NCBI GenBank assembly: GCA_050084515.1
Contig: CM114271.1
Span: 30,876,001-30,940,000, forward strand
Reading direction: 5' to 3'
Length of the DNA stretch: 64,000 bases
From: Blasia pusilla
Lineage: Eukaryota; Marchantiophyta; Marchantiopsida; Blasiales
Under the pieces are notes generated by a model, which saw only the letters and a list, made by a program, of their open reading frames with translations, had not been told where the DNA came from and searched no databases. Shown here piece after piece: positions 35,308-48,113 of this stretch. A program made the translations under genes and the position numbers. Position 1 is the stretch's first letter, and every line of letters begins with the position of its first letter.

Positions 35308-36493
35308 CTCATCAACTCAAATCCACTCCGACGTGTAGAAACTTGGGGTTATAATTACAACGTTCTCGAAATTTCAGTTGCTCTGATTCAACCCTGCCAA
35401 ATCTCCGGTTGCTTGCGGGTGATTCCAAGCAAGTAAACTCCGAATCCCTAATTATAACTGGAATTGATCCACAGCTCAACTTAGAGGCTGACCAGTGGCA
35501 ACCTTTTATTGTCTATGTTCCTCCGGCTCGTGAGTACCTCAAACTTGGCCGCGCGCACAACAAATCACATTCGCTCTCTGAAATTCTCTATATTCCACGA
35601 CCACATTGGCTTGCTGCTAGCTGATCACAGAACAGATCTGTGCTTCTGCGCATACCGAGACTCCCTGCCTCTCCAACATACAATGAAAGCGCTGGAACTT
35701 TCAGCACTCGGCTTCTTTATTTTCAACCTAGAAACACCGGAAAGCACAAAAATTCAGACAACCAAGATCCTCTCCGATGGCCAGATTTCATGGTAGGTGT
35801 TCTACTAGACACACAATTACACCAGAATTTTGCAGGAACTGCCAGTGCACACTGCTGCATGCGACTCATCCGACCTGCATAACAGTGGCAGTCCACAGAT
35901 CTCTACGACATTCTCATACAAGGATCGAGTACGACCAGTTCCTCGCCCCGGATATCCGCCTAACCCGAAGCCAACACGCGACGCTGCCTGTCGCAATCAC
36001 AGTGCGAGTCGCACGAGCAAAGCGGAGCAGCAGCAAACGCAAAGATTGGAACCCGACCCCATCGGTCAAAGCTCCATGACAGTTCTTCGCTCCTGATTGC
36101 GGAAGCAAACGATTTCGTGGGGTCCACCACGACAATCCATGAATCGAGCGTGAATCCGAAAGGGTCCGAAAGTAGACGGACGTAGTCACTCCCCGCGCTT
36201 TCAAGTTCCGCTTCCAATCCTCGAGATTCGAGAACGTCGTGCAGAGAACCGAACTCCCACGGGTGCGAGTAAAAGCGATACTAACCTAGGGGACTTGTAT
36301 GAGGATTAGGGTTTAGCTTTATGTCCAAGGGCCTGTTTTATTTCCAGGGGTCATGGACTCATGGTTGCTTGACCTGTTTGTTTTATCCTTCATCCGGTAG
36401 GCGGATTGATTGGAAAAGGATCAGGGCCAGGACGGTGTTTGGTCAGCTGGAGAATTCTGCGGACTGCTTTGGGAAGTAAGGATTTGGGCACAG
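35308..36493. promoter_or_regulatory. Shared upstream region of SNF8 and the glutaredoxin-like gene
   Basis: About 1.2 kb between two divergent start codons. It should hold both promoters and 5' UTRs. I saw no distinctive box that I would assign with confidence. Open frames at 35500-36200 show no recognisable domain. Confidence 0.5.
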
Positions 36494-37905
36494 ATGAATC
36501 TATCGAACTGCATCAGAAAGGGGTTTGGACCTCTATCAAATGGGAGAGTGCTTCGGCCACAGCGCAATCAGGTTATAGCTTCGCGCTCCTCGCAAATTCT
36601 TGGCGTGGCAAGTAACTCGTCGTCGCCATTTCAGTATGCGGGTCGCTGCGTCCGTGTACACGGAGTTGGCGTGGGTAGTGAGAACTGCGGCACTCCACGG
36701 ATTGGTGCGTCGTATCGCACCTTAAGGTTCAGAAGTAGCTCAAGCGAGAAAGCGACGTCAGGAGGTCACATAACGGAGGATCACGCTCGTCGTTTAATCC
36801 TGTATAGCAAGCCCGGTTGCTGTCTGTGCGAAGGTCTAAAGGAAAAGTTAGCGATGGTGCTCACACCCCGTGGCGACAGTCCCTTGTCCGAGGTTCAATT
36901 GGAGGTTAGCTCGCTGTCTGGAACTACTACCTTCCCTATCATTACTATACAATTCCATAGTACCTGATTTGAAAGGGCGAGCAATTTCAGTAGCGCTGTG
37001 AGTAACATCAGATTTCTCGCTCCTAATGATCTATTCACTGCTCTAGAGGCTGTTTTTTTCTCCATTTGCGTCATTCGTAGACCTTTTGGACCCTCATCGT
37101 GTAATCACATACCTCCGATCACTGCCTCCAAATTCAACAATGCGTGAGAACTGTCGACTCTTTCACTCCCTACTCAGAGATTAGAAGTCCCCCACTTCAT
37201 CACTGCTTCAAATATGTCATAACCTTCACCCGCTCCTAGAATCCGTTAACTCTGTTATCGTTCGTTCATATGCTCCGTGTTCACTCTACATACTCACATC
37301 AGAAACACGCACACACACACACACACACCTTTTGACGATGTTGAACCCACGAATTCTACGAAATTCACAATTGGCATCGTTTCTTACCACTCCCTCTTCT
37401 TTTTGTTGAAGCTTCCGAGTCGTATCAGATTCACTGATGGGCTATGTAAAACTTTGGGGCTAAAGCAGCCGTTGAATGCTGCGTGATGTCTTTGAGCTAT
37501 GGTTTTTGGCCGAGACATCTCTAGAGAGCTTCCTCGCAGGAACTGGACTCCTAGGTTCCTCTTCGTTGACCGGGACTGCTGATGTGCCTCCAGGTTCGAG
37601 ACATTACGACGAAGGCAGAGTGGGAGAATGCGTACCAATACGAAATTCCGGTTTTGACGCGTCTCACAGATGATGGCATAGAGGTACCAAGTCCTACCTT
37701 CTCTCAATCCTCCAAATTGAGATGCGGTAAATGTGTTCGGCACCATGAGAATCGATCTAACTGGTTGTTGTCTGATGGCTGGCTCCTGACTATCCGGGCA
37801 AAACCACTCCCGTTCGTTGGTACTGAGCAGGAGGCACTTCCTCGATTTTCTCCACGGCTCAGCTCCGAGCAGATAGAGAAGAAGCTCGTTGCGCTTTTAA
37901 CTTAG
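36494..37905 (+). CDS. Glutaredoxin-like (DUF836) thioredoxin-fold protein
   Basis: Three exons, 36494-36904, 37594-37683 and 37831-37905, splice cleanly to 191 codons. The thioredoxin fold starts at about residue 95 with RRLILYSKPGCCLCEGLK (a CCLC active-site-like motif). It continues with VRDITTKAEWENAYQYEIPV, including the cis-Pro IPVL, and ends with PRFSPRLSSEQIEKKLVALL. This matches the DUF836/glutaredoxin-like family of plants and bacteria. The first ~90 residues are basic and rich in Ser/Asn/Arg, as in an organelle transit peptide, so a plastid or mitochondrial location is likely. ATG 36494 is chosen; the frame is open upstream, but only through a TTG. Substrates of this family are not well defined. 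Confidence 0.88.
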
Positions 37906-38726
37906 GTTAAGGAAGCCTCGCCTTGCTTTGCAATGGCTGTGACAGTAGTGACAGAGCATTCGATCGATGGAGTTAGGACAGTCCACGAGAATATCAATGG
38001 AAAAAGCATGGCTTAGCCTAGCCTGCAGACTGATGGAACCCTATTCATGGGTCGTCGAGACAAGGCAATCAGCTCCTTTTGGGACCGTCATGACCTGTGG
38101 AATCACCAGAGACTCTGCAAATATGAACGTGCATCCGAGATGTGCACAATTTAAATTTGGAAGATGCAGACGGACGGACCAGTGCAGTTCTCAAATACTC
38201 AATTTTTTAGAGTACCGATTGAGGTGAAGTGAGTAGTCTCCTTTTCTTCCGTAGAGAAGAGACGATGACATCCTTTCATGCTGCGCAACCTTCTTGAGGC
38301 GTTTGCTAGGGTTCAGAATTCATCAGAAAACATGAAAAACAAGAAAAACCGCCTGTCATGAAAAACAAGAAAAACCGACAAATACTTTTTAAGCCCCACT
38401 GCTTGGGGATCCAGATGTAGCCTTCAAAGTTGGTGTACAAACTGAGCAGAGAGTTGTATAGATACTTCCATGGAACACGTTTCTGCTCAAGCCCACCTTT
38501 TCGACGAGTGAGGACTAGGAAAGATAAGTGCAGTCTCGACAACTTCCGCGTCAAGTTCGCTTTGTATTATTACTTAAGGTGGTGCTTTGCCTAACGAAAT
38601 TGAGGAGTCCGCATGTGGAACCGATTCTAAGTTGTGTTTGAGGTTCAGATCTAGAATAAAGAACACCAGCAAGCATTTTTCAAACGAGTACCGGAGCTCA
38701 TCGATAGCCAGAAGAATCGCGTGATT
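37906..38726. other. Intergenic region between convergent genes
   Basis: Holds the 3' ends of the glutaredoxin-like gene (plus) and the F-box gene (minus). A direct repeat of CATGAAAAACAAGAAAAACCG is present at about 38332 and 38358. No further gene recognised. Confidence 0.5.
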
Positions 38727-39950
38727 CTACACAAAAGCTCGGAGAGTCGGTGTAAACGCCCATACCAAATGATGTGCACGAAGGAACTTCCAATCTGGCA
38801 ACCAGGTCAATGTCTCCTCTTTGGACTTGTCAAAAACGAGCACCCTGAAGGTGGAGTGCTTAAAGTGATGCTGATGCACAATGTAGAAAACCCCACGTTG
38901 AGAGAGACTACGAACAGGCGAGAAATCTCTCCAATATTCATGTCCCTGCCATTCGTGGTCTAGGTTGACCAGATCGCAATCCATTTTTTTAATCTCGTCG
39001 CCTAAATACTGGAAGTCTGCGCGACTTTCGTCTCCTTCTTCCCAGCATTCGTTGTCATACCAATCCACCAAAATGACATCATCGTTATGTGCAACAATCT
39101 GGAAGTTGCTTGGGAAGATCGATAGACCCGCCTCTTTAACAAAACTCCATTCCTCCAGCTCCACATTGTACTTCAGCAGTGCCCTTTCGACCATGTGAAA
39201 GTTACGCATCTCATAATGTACAAACCAGTAAAGACATCCCCCTCTACAGACACCTCTATTCGTGCTCTTCCACATTCTTCTCTCCCCCCACTCTCTATTT
39301 TCCTCAGGATCGGAATTTACGAGCACGGGTAGCCATCCACCTTGTTTCCAAGAGCGGGTGAAGGAATCATACACGAAAGTTTCAAATGGACTTTCTTCGT
39401 GAATCCCTGCGGCCACCAATTTGTAATTTCCAGTTTCTGGATTTACAACCAATCCTAGTAACATGAACTCAAAAGGGCAGCATGAGAATTCTTCAGGTAC
39501 AAGTTTTGCAGCCAACTGCAAATCTCTGAATTGCTTGGAGATAGGGTTGTAAACGGTGAATCTGTTGGGTGCGAGGGCATTGCTAAAACACAGAAGGCCT
39601 CCTTCAACTGCGACCAATGTGTCAGCGATCGAACTATGCTTCGCAGCGAAGGGGATAATCTGTCTCTCCCACCTGCTGCTGCTCGAATCATGAAAGGCGA
39701 GGGACGCCTCTTCACATAGCTCCTCGTTCCCTGCCATCTCACCACCTGGGTGATGATAGAAGAGAACCGGCTTCGAAGACTCGCGTGGGTGTATGAACCC
39801 ACAGGAGTCTATGGATATCTTCCACCGCTTACAAACTGAACGAAATCGCATCAGGCTCTGAAAAGGAAGCTTTGAAAGCACCTTCTCCACCAGCTCGTAA
39901 TTCAGTTTCTCCCACGCCTCCAGCGCCAGCCGAATCGCCTTCTCGCCCAT
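38727..39950 (-). CDS. F-box protein
   Basis: A single-exon frame of 407 codons. The N-terminal F-box (residues about 17-50) reads LNYELVEKVLSKLPFQSLMR, then FRSVCKRWK, the usual SKP1-binding signature. It is followed by a beta-propeller-like region of the F-box-associated/kelch type, with LLCFSNALAPNRFTVYNPIS and GNYKLVAAG, then VYDSFTRSWKQGGW. Such proteins are substrate receptors of SCF ubiquitin ligases; the target is not evident. The frame extends further upstream to 40133 without a stop but only through a GTG, so I chose the first ATG at 39950, which directly precedes the F-box. Confidence 0.9.
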   Translation of the reverse strand: MGEKAIRLALEAWEKLNYELVEKVLSKLPFQSLMRFRSVCKRWKISIDSCGFIHPRESSKPVLFYHHPGGEMAGNEELCEEASLAFHDSSSSRWERQIIPFAAKHSSIADTLVAVEGGLLCFSNALAPNRFTVYNPISKQFRDLQLAAKLVPEEFSCCPFEFMLLGLVVNPETGNYKLVAAGIHEESPFETFVYDSFTRSWKQGGWLPVLVNSDPEENREWGERRMWKSTNRGVCRGGCLYWFVHYEMRNFHMVERALLKYNVELEEWSFVKEAGLSIFPSNFQIVAHNDDVILVDWYDNECWEEGDESRADFQYLGDEIKKMDCDLVNLDHEWQGHEYWRDFSPVRSLSQRGVFYIVHQHHFKHSTFRVLVFDKSKEETLTWLPDWKFLRAHHLVWAFTPTLRAFV

Positions 39951-41770
39951 TCTAAAGCGACAGGTGTGGCAAAGGAGAGAGTAGAGAAGTCCGCCACCGA
40001 CCGCGCTCGACCAATCTCCGATCCGCAGCCCTCCGCCTCTCCGAATCGATTCCAAAACCACTACGTCCGAGTCCGCAAAATAACCAACGCCCGCGGAGTT
40101 CGCCGACGGTGCCTCCCAGTTCCGGATCCACACTGCGGAGAAATCCGATGCGCGCGCAACAAAGACCGACCTAAGAAAACCTCAAGCACACATAACTCCG
40201 AACCCAGTCCTCCTCCCCCGACGCGTTCCGGAATTTTGGAAGCTCCTCCGCAATTCAAACGCCGCCGGCCACACCTTCGGAATTCCCTTCCGCCCCAACG
40301 GCCATCCCTGCAGCAGACCGCCTCGCAAACCAGAACACGCCATCCATCAACCACAACCCCTGCGCTGCGAAAGAAATGCGATCGGGCGACCCCTGATGCC
40401 TCCTCCTTCTCATTCATCACGTCGCGGCCTCGCGCGAAAGTGCCCCATTGGTGAGTACGGGCCGCCGGACCGCTGCGATCCGCGAACGATCCCAAAGCGG
40501 AGGGCGTACCCACTTTGGGCGTCGTCGTCGGAATCAAAGTGACAGTGTGACGGATGCTATGACTATGAACGCCAATATTTGAACGCACGGAGACGAGAAC
40601 CCGCTCTCTTTCTTTTTTTCATAATTATTTTTTCGGTCCGATGCACACTTTTCTATTTTTGTTATGTTTTTCTCATTTTTTCTTATATTCAAATTTTGAC
40701 TGACTTTAGAATTGGTCAATTTTACTTTTAAATTAATTGAGAATAATCTTATTCGCTCATAAAGGGGAAGGTCGTAGTGTTAGTGGTTGAGAGTGTAAAA
40801 GAAAGTTTTGTGATATGAAAAAGCATTTTCCAATAATAATATAAAATTCATAATTTTAATCTTTCAAAATTTTTAAAAAATGATTATGTGACATTAATAG
40901 ATGAAATATACAATTTTTAGTGGCAAAATGCATTTTTGTAAGCATATTTAATTTTATAACCTTATGAACACCATGTAATTATTTTTTAGTAATATGAGTG
41001 AAGTTTTTTCATAATATTAAGTTTGAAATGATTGTGAGTAGATGAGAAAAAAGTATTTTATGATGGAAATAGACTTGAAAAATTTTGATAATTATGAACG
41101 GGATAGAATATTAGAGTTTGGATATAAAGATTGAAAAAAACTCGTCAAGAAAATTGGCAATGGAAACATAAGACAAGAGGTGTCTGGAAAAACTGATGAC
41201 AACATAAAACATAAGAGAAGACATTTGCTTGACCTTCCAAAAATGGGAAAATTTTCCACAAGAAATTTGAAATGTTGGAAACTCAATTGGAAAACTTTCA
41301 AGAGGAATTTTTTTTGTAAACCCCTATAATGCCAACCTACTTGTGCCTCATTAGCTCAATAAGAATTACGATTAACATTTATATGTTATTGTGTTGTTGC
41401 TTCATATAATTCTATTGTAAGAGAACTCTAGATGCGACATTGTTATGCTTCTTGAAGTAGTCCTCCACATAATAACTTTTGCTCCCTTATAAATTATAAG
41501 GTCTAGATGGTCAATAATCTTGATTTTGGCTATTTCCTAATGCTTTGAAGTTATCCCTTCCTCTTCCAGATTTTATTTTTTGACAATACTCTCATGGTTA
41601 TTATTTTTGTTTTAATCTTGATAGCCCTAGTTTTGTTCACCCTTATCCATAGCCAAATCTTCCATCATAGTTATAATTTCCACTATTAAAATTTCTATCT
41701 CTATCTCTTCCCCATAATTATTATGCATTAATATGAATCACTTGAAGATAAACTAATTGCATCTCTTAAC
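39951..41770. other. F-box gene upstream region, then AT-rich DNA
   Basis: 39951-40590 is GC-rich and probably holds the F-box gene promoter and 5' UTR. From about 40610 to 41770 the sequence is strongly AT-rich without coding signal. The long frame 39966-40454 on the plus strand is antisense to the GC-rich part and has no domain. Confidence 0.5.
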
Positions 41771-42960
41771 TCTTAACAAGAATGCGGCCCCTGGCTTACG
41801 CGGAATAGATCAGTAGTCAAGGACATTTGTCGGAGTTGAATATGATGAATAAGCGTGCCTGTCGCGACCCTCATGACCAAACGAGGGCCAAAGCGGAACA
41901 TCGGAACATTAGCGGGCTCACGCTAAGATGGTTTGCGCGTTGGAGTGGTCTCGAAGAAGAGACAAGAGACGAGACGCAAGCGAGGCTTCGCGTTTCAGAT
42001 GTTATGGTCGCGATTGAGAAACCTGGACCAAACGCGGAACAAGACTTGAAAGGAGTTGAGTCTAGGAAGTGGGTTGCCAAAGGAAGAATCCGGATTTGGA
42101 ACGCCACTAGCGTTTGAGAGTTTCCAATTGTATTTATGGCCATAAATTTTAGCGCCGAGATGCGTTTGGATCGAACAAGGGTGCGTTGGAAGACTTATGT
42201 AAAGACGGTTCAAATGCACTAAAGATCTCTGCAAACGCATAAGCAGCAACTGAGAAACAACCCGGAAACGACTGTAAGTAGAGTCGGGTTGAGGGCCACA
42301 ACGAAGGGCCCTACCCTTCTTTTCCAAAGGGGGTATTATTGGAGAACCCCAAAAGTACTAGTAAGGGGGAAGGTCTCCGAGAGTGCTTGGAACTCGAACC
42401 CCACTTTGGGCGCCACGGGGCGGCTCAAGGGCATGGAACGGATCGAGAGTTTGGGGTTGGGTTGGAAAACTTGAACCAAGTCTATGGAGGCGATTTTAGA
42501 CTTCCCTCTTGGATTTCACCCCGCTACTCAATTACTTGGGTCTCGGTTTGGAACTCACACGAGGTTCGTTGAACAGTTGGGATCGCTAGGCGCGCAAGTG
42601 CCGTTTTAGGTCCTGGACTAATCAGGAAGTCTGTTCCAAGTCTTGGAGGACTTGCCATGTTTTGGGAAACTAGGAAGTAAGGAGGTTGAGCTTGATGAGA
42701 TGCCGAGTTGAGAACTCGGTGGGTTGGAACACTGGTTGGCCCAGACCCGACTAATGAGAATGCATATTTGGGTGCAGATCGGCGATGAGATCGTGTCCTA
42801 CTGAACGTATGCTTCCGCAACAATAAAGATTGACGTTCAAGGAGAGTAGGGGCGCGACAGTGCCGATCACGAAAAGGAAAGCAATGTTGAAAATAATAGT
42901 AAAAGTGGGTAAATTGAGGTACATCACTGTCCACATTATTGGTCATAGGTGGATAAATTG
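41771..42960. repeat. Unclassified GC-richer insertion in AT-rich DNA
   Basis: Base composition changes sharply at about 41780 and again near 42890. The frames at 41827-42117 and 42524-42946 show no known domain. The abrupt borders suggest an inserted repeat, perhaps part of an LTR element, but no paired ends are seen in the window. Confidence 0.35.
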
Positions 42961-44957
42961 TTGATCTTTTTTTATAGTAGAATATCTTTTACATGGGTAC
43001 TTTATGTCCTATCTGTTAATATGTTGTGAATGTAATATATTATGGTGTTGTTGTGCGTTATTAGTGTTAGTAGTGCTCGACTTTAAACTTCCCGTGAGGG
43101 TGGCACAAGAAAATGGAGTATTTTTATGTTGTGAAGTAGGTGTTAAACAACCTTTTGTTGCTCAAATAAAGAATGGATGTACATATGAACAAACTTATGC
43201 ACTAAGAGGGTTGAATTATTAGCACACACAAATGCTAAGTCGAAATACAACAGAGAAACAGAGAATAGACAAAAAACATGAAGTATAATTTGAGACAATT
43301 GCAAACAATTGTTGGGGGCAGAAATTTATGTTGCAGAATTTGCAAATACTAAAAGTTAGATTACCCAGATGAGAATTGATGGCTCAAGAAGTATTAGAGT
43401 GATGTGAGGGTATAAGAGAGCCACATGTAACCTAGCACAGAGGAGGAGTGATGCACTACAATTAGCTAGTAAGATGAGCACAAATAAGGCATACAATGTA
43501 GGCTGGAATTCACAAAGACAAATGAAATTGCAGCATAGGTGACATAATTGCAAGACTCCTTTAATTGTGATTAAGTTAGTTAGTCACCAGCTTTACAAAA
43601 TAGAAGAGGTGGAAACAAGTGGTGTTTAGCAAGAAAAGAAATTGCAGTTGTGAGCCAGAATAGAACTTGCAGATTGCAAATAGCAAGAAAAACTAAAGGC
43701 GAGCCAAAATGTAAAATGCGTGGAAATTGTAGCTTTTGCAACTAACAATAGCTTCACATTAAACGACTAAGATGGTCAGGCTTGTAGCTAGACTTGAGAT
43801 GCAGTACATCAGGGAATTGTATTGTGTCTGGTTGGAGAACTTATATCTTAGCACACATATTTTTCAGATCCACAAGCCGCTTATGTAAATCTATATCGGA
43901 GCGATACTTCCACATACAGTGAGTCTCAAGTGAAAGTATGCCATCTAGAATAGCCTTAATTTGCTGTCGGAAACATAAGTCCTGCTCGATACTGAAGTTC
44001 TTATCTTCAGCGACTGATCCCATCATTGTTCGTAGAATATCATTTTGATATTCACTTTCATCGAGACGGTCCTAGATTATGCCGATATTTGTAAGCCTTG
44101 CGTTGAACAAAGAAATTGGAAATGTGTTGCTGCACTAGATTAGATCTCCCATCCTTGGAAGTTCAATCTCCGTGCTAGGTGAACAACACCGTCTTCTTCC
44201 TTTACGTGGTGCAGCCTTCCATGAGCAAGGAGTGTGGTAAGTATCACTTCCACGATATGAGAGACGTCTTGCAACAACAATTACAATACATTTGCATGTA
44301 GCAGGAGTGTCTTCATGAATTAAATGTGCTATATACAATTTCTGAGCTACTAGTTGCTAGCTACCTGCATCAGTGTACAACTATTTAAGAAGCTACTAAG
44401 TAGAGACTTAAAAATGAAACATAAATTTCACATACTAAATAAGATTAAAGATACAGCATCAAACATCAAACGCAGGAATGGAAATGCCCAACCATCATTG
44501 AACAAAATGAGACAACCATAAAGTAGGGACGACGGACATTATGCCATAAGGCAAACATGAGTTAAAAACACACGATGCAAAGGGAACAAAAAGTGATGCA
44601 TCAAAGCGGTTATAGTTGGGGTAATATGTTGTAAAATAGTTCAGCTAAGAGGTACAAGCCATAGTTTGAATATCTGAAAAGTAACTATGTGTATTGTAGA
44701 GGGAATAACTGAGAAGTTCAAATAGTGTGAATAGGGAAAATCTATTTGCTGAATAAACATAGGTACCAGCAAATATAACATAGTAGCCACCATGGTGGAT
44801 TTGCCATGCTATTGCATCATGGACTTTCCCTGGTACAAGATCAACAGAGAAGGCTGGATTAGATCACAAAATAGAGTGGACAAGAAAGAGTTGACATAAG
44901 GCTAGAATGAAAAAAAATCACTTGTTACATGTTAGCGGGATAGGCAAATTACCAAGA
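42961..44957 (-). other. Downstream flank of the Helitron
   Basis: Mostly AT-rich. Minus-strand open stretches at 44338-44135 and 44026-43841 (QQIKAILDGILSLETHCMWK) continue in roughly the same direction as the Helitron genes and may be remains of its 3' part. No known domain is recognised, and the Helitron 3' end (CTRR with hairpin) could not be placed. Confidence 0.35.
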
Positions 44958-46002
44958 TTAAACATATTTTCTTTTGTTTGGCGATTCAGGCAACAACGGT
45001 CCTTGGTAGGGTGTCGTGTTGTTGTACATCTGGGAACCTTGTAATCGTTTTGTGTGTGACACACTTTGGCTAGAACTTGGTGTGTCTAAGTAGCTATTAG
45101 GAATGTTGCGACCATATGCTCGTTCAATAACAAGTGTACCAGCTTCTTTGGCGATCTTCATGCGTTCCAGAAAATGTGCGGCTTTTTGAGCTGACAAATT
45201 TATCAACATGTTGAGTGGTACTTTCATTATCATGCGTAGTTCCTGAAATTGATCAAGCTTAATGCCACCAGTCAGTCTATAATAATGGATAGCAGCTTGT
45301 TTTCGGGTGAGGTCTGACTCATTGTATTGAACATTCTTGTAGTCCATGACTTCTTTTTGGATTCTTGGAATAGATGTCAAAATAACAAGCAGATTAGAGT
45401 GTGAAAAAATTTGTGCACTCATATTCAAAAAAGGGAGAAAATGTGAATTGGGAGGGAAGGTGATGTGTGTACCAATCAATGGTGGCTACTTTCTCAACTC
45501 ACAAAATAAAGTTGCCCAGTTCTTTCGCTGATCGATTATCCTGTTGAGCTGGTGGCTAGTAATATCGTCGTACAAATGGCAATGATCCAAACCTAGGTTG
45601 TTTGCATACCTAAGCTGAGCGTCTGTGGGCGGAACAAATTGAACAGTTGGCTCGTCGGGAAGGCTAGGCATGCCTTCAAGGATCATTTTTGCAAAATCAA
45701 TGTAGGACCTTGGCACATGAACAAAAAGGTTAGTAGATGGTTGCTGAATTGTAACAAGTAGAAGTGAGATAAAATCATCAACTACAAACTTGAGTGTCGT
45801 GTTGGCTGCCGTCAGGCTAAAATTCGGTCTATGGAGTTGCTTCAGGATTATTGTAGTCGTCAAAACCACTGTCGCTTAAGACAATTGGACTTGGTTGGGG
45901 AGCACCAAACAGAGGTGTGGGCACGTCTAGGACCGTTGGTGGACTTGGAATTGTTGCCGATCTTTGGCCTCGACCTCTCAAACTTCCCTCGTTGCTCGCC
46001 AT
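44958..46002 (-). pseudogene. Accessory gene after the Helitron helicase, function unknown
   Basis: An ATG at 46002 starts MASNEGSLRGRGQRSATIPS, overlapping the end of the helicase region. The coding continues in other frames: 45869-45486 with VQFVPPTDAQLRYANNLGL, and 45479-44958 with YNESDLTRKQAAIHYYRLTG and a Ser/Pro-rich tail ending PNKRKYV. The PTDAQLRYANNLGL part recalls short 'PTxxQLxYAxxLG' modules of DNA-processing proteins, but I do not recognise the family. Position and orientation suggest that it belongs to the Helitron. Confidence 0.5.
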
Positions 46003-47000
46003 TCTGTGAAACTCGGTTGTCTGAGTGTAGCAAAGTTTGTCCTACTTATTCTCAATAGTGCATTGTTTGATTGTAGATGAACTATAATAATTGTCAACTC
46101 GTCATTGTTGTAGATACAATCAACAATAGTTGCAGATGCACCATTTGCAGCCTGAACGCTCATATCTATATTAGACGTGAGAAGAACCCTACAACCAATA
46201 GCAAGAAAGCTTGACTGCTGGAATGGTTGATCAGATATCCATTTGTTAAATTGGGGGTTAGGTGGGGCATCTGTAGATATATGAACCGAGATGATCGCAC
46301 CTACGCCAAATAGCCTCCATAGTGTGATAAGGTTGAACATCTGAACATCGACACGATGAGTGCATATAACCTGGGTGTCTTCATCAATGAAATCTAGCGC
46401 TTTGTCCTCATCAATGAAACAAGTGTGAAGACACTCGTTTATGTGTGTTTGCAGGGGAAAAGTAGTTTTGATGTTTGATAGGAATTTCAAAAAGTGTGGA
46501 TCGTCTGCGTGTCTCATTGGTATTGTCAGTTCATATCTAATGGTTGTTGAATAGAATGGAGAAGAGGAGATATGACACAATGAGCAAAATGGCTTGTCTT
46601 TATGCGTGCAAACATGGGGCAGTTGACACAAATCACATAATCATATTACAAGCTTGGTGGAGAAAGCATCGGTGGAGGATGGGCAGACCTAGTGTAAGCG
46701 CATAGCAATTATATGTAGCAATTTGGTTGTCAGCATCAAGCACTCATCAATAACGAAAACTCCAACATTCTCAAGGCGCATGTATTGGTCTGAAGCTGAA
46801 TACATTGAGGGAAAATCACCTTTGAGCAGTATGCCAAATGCTGAGTGGACAGGTTCAGTTGCGGAATGCAGTCTGACGGCTGCAATACTAGTGGTGGCTG
46901 AGAAAATTGTAGGGATACCTTTCTTTGCTTAATAGGATTGCATGAAATGAATAAAATACATCTTGCCACACCTTGGCAGGTCAGTTATGAAAACCAATCC
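46003..47000 (-). pseudogene. PIF1-type helicase of the Helitron
   Basis: In order on the minus strand: a degenerate Walker A (LPRCGKMYF, where GxGKT is expected), IPTIFSATTSIAA, VHSAFGI, VFVIDECLMLTTKLLH (Walker B, DE), DLCQLPHVCTHK (from GDLxQLPPV), HADDPHFLKFLSNI, and LAIGCRVLLTSNIDMS...NGA (motif V). The Walker A Lys is kept but neighbouring residues have changed. One TAA lies near 46931. Confidence 0.85.
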
Positions 47001-47557
47001 AGACAAACGCAACCTAATATTTTCATATAAACGGAGCTGTTCTGCATTGAGTACTTCCACCGGAAATAGCGGGTCTATATAAGGAGCAGCATGCATGCTT
47101 GACATATCATAAGGAGCAGAGTTTTCAAAAAATGTTTGTGGTAGTATGTCAAATTGAAGATTGGGCTTAATGATGTCAAGTGTCTTAGAGTTTAGTTCAC
47201 TTGTATGAACCTCACTCTAGAGGTTAGCCTCGGCATGTTTTTGTATTTGGTCTACTACACATGAAACAATGTTAAATATTTTTTTGGATATGCACTCATG
47301 TAAATAAGTCTAGCTAGGAGAGGAAATAGGTAAGATTTTAGCCTCATCTCTTAAACATATATTATCAAGGAGTGTGGAATAAAAAGATTCATTCCGCTGG
47401 TGCAAGGGGTGGTATTCAATGAATTGGACAAGGCTATCTCTGTTGTAACCGAGTTTTTTATCAGATCAAGTCTAATGAAATTTTTTACATTACTTGTGCT
47501 GAGCTTTACAACGTCATGGTGAGTCCAAAACTGAATGAAAGTCATTTGAGATAACCA

Positions 47558-48100
47558 CTAAGGCCTATAGCAATACACTGTGGTTGGGTGTATACATATT
47601 TTTGTTGCATTCTTGTACAATGTTGTTTGTCTATGGGATGGGATGGAATCTATATAGTGTAACCCTTGAGACCTTTGTATAACTGGGATCCTTAGTGCGG
47701 TGAGAGCAGCCTCGATGGACGACACAGGGCGGTTTAGCACAACACCAGATACTAATCGCAACCTTGTCTCATCTAAGCCTTCCACACCAAGAGGTTTTGC
47801 ACACTTTGTTGTAATGTTAAGGGCTCCCTGGGTTTCACATTTCAGAGCATACTTCAGTAGATAAAAGGACCATAGTACATTTGTTACTCTCTGCAAGTTC
47901 ATATAGCCCCCCCAAAGCAGTAGAACAGCGGGGTGGTATGGAATAACATTACGGTCCTCATGAGATTTTGTATCAATTAATGGATCTACTTGAGTATTTG
48001 TGGCAAGCGGGAAGCCTATACAAAAATATGGAGCATGGTCCCTTGTTGCACCAACAACACAACCACCCTGCCTACAAGAGTGCATCTGCTTAGTTGTCAC
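47558..48100 (-). pseudogene. Helitron Rep, C-terminal region
   Basis: Includes RNVIPYHPAVLLLWGGYMNL and WSFYLLKYALKCE, which fit the 'NxxVVPYNP.LL..Y..HINVE...YLFKYxxKG' block that holds the catalytic tyrosines in Helitrons. In this copy the tyrosine pair is not clear; LLKYALK keeps one Tyr. Confidence 0.75.
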
Positions 48101-48113
48101 ATAGTGGTGTAGT

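Noticed and set aside
36410-36493. Upstream extension of the glutaredoxin-like protein
   Set aside because: The upstream start would be TTG; the first in-frame ATG is 36494.
39951-40133. 61-residue N-terminal extension of the F-box protein
   Set aside because: It requires a GTG start, and the F-box begins right after the ATG at 39950.
39966-40454. 162-codon plus-strand frame upstream of the F-box gene
   Set aside because: Pro/Arg-rich by-product of GC-rich DNA with no domain; it lies antisense to the likely 5' UTR.
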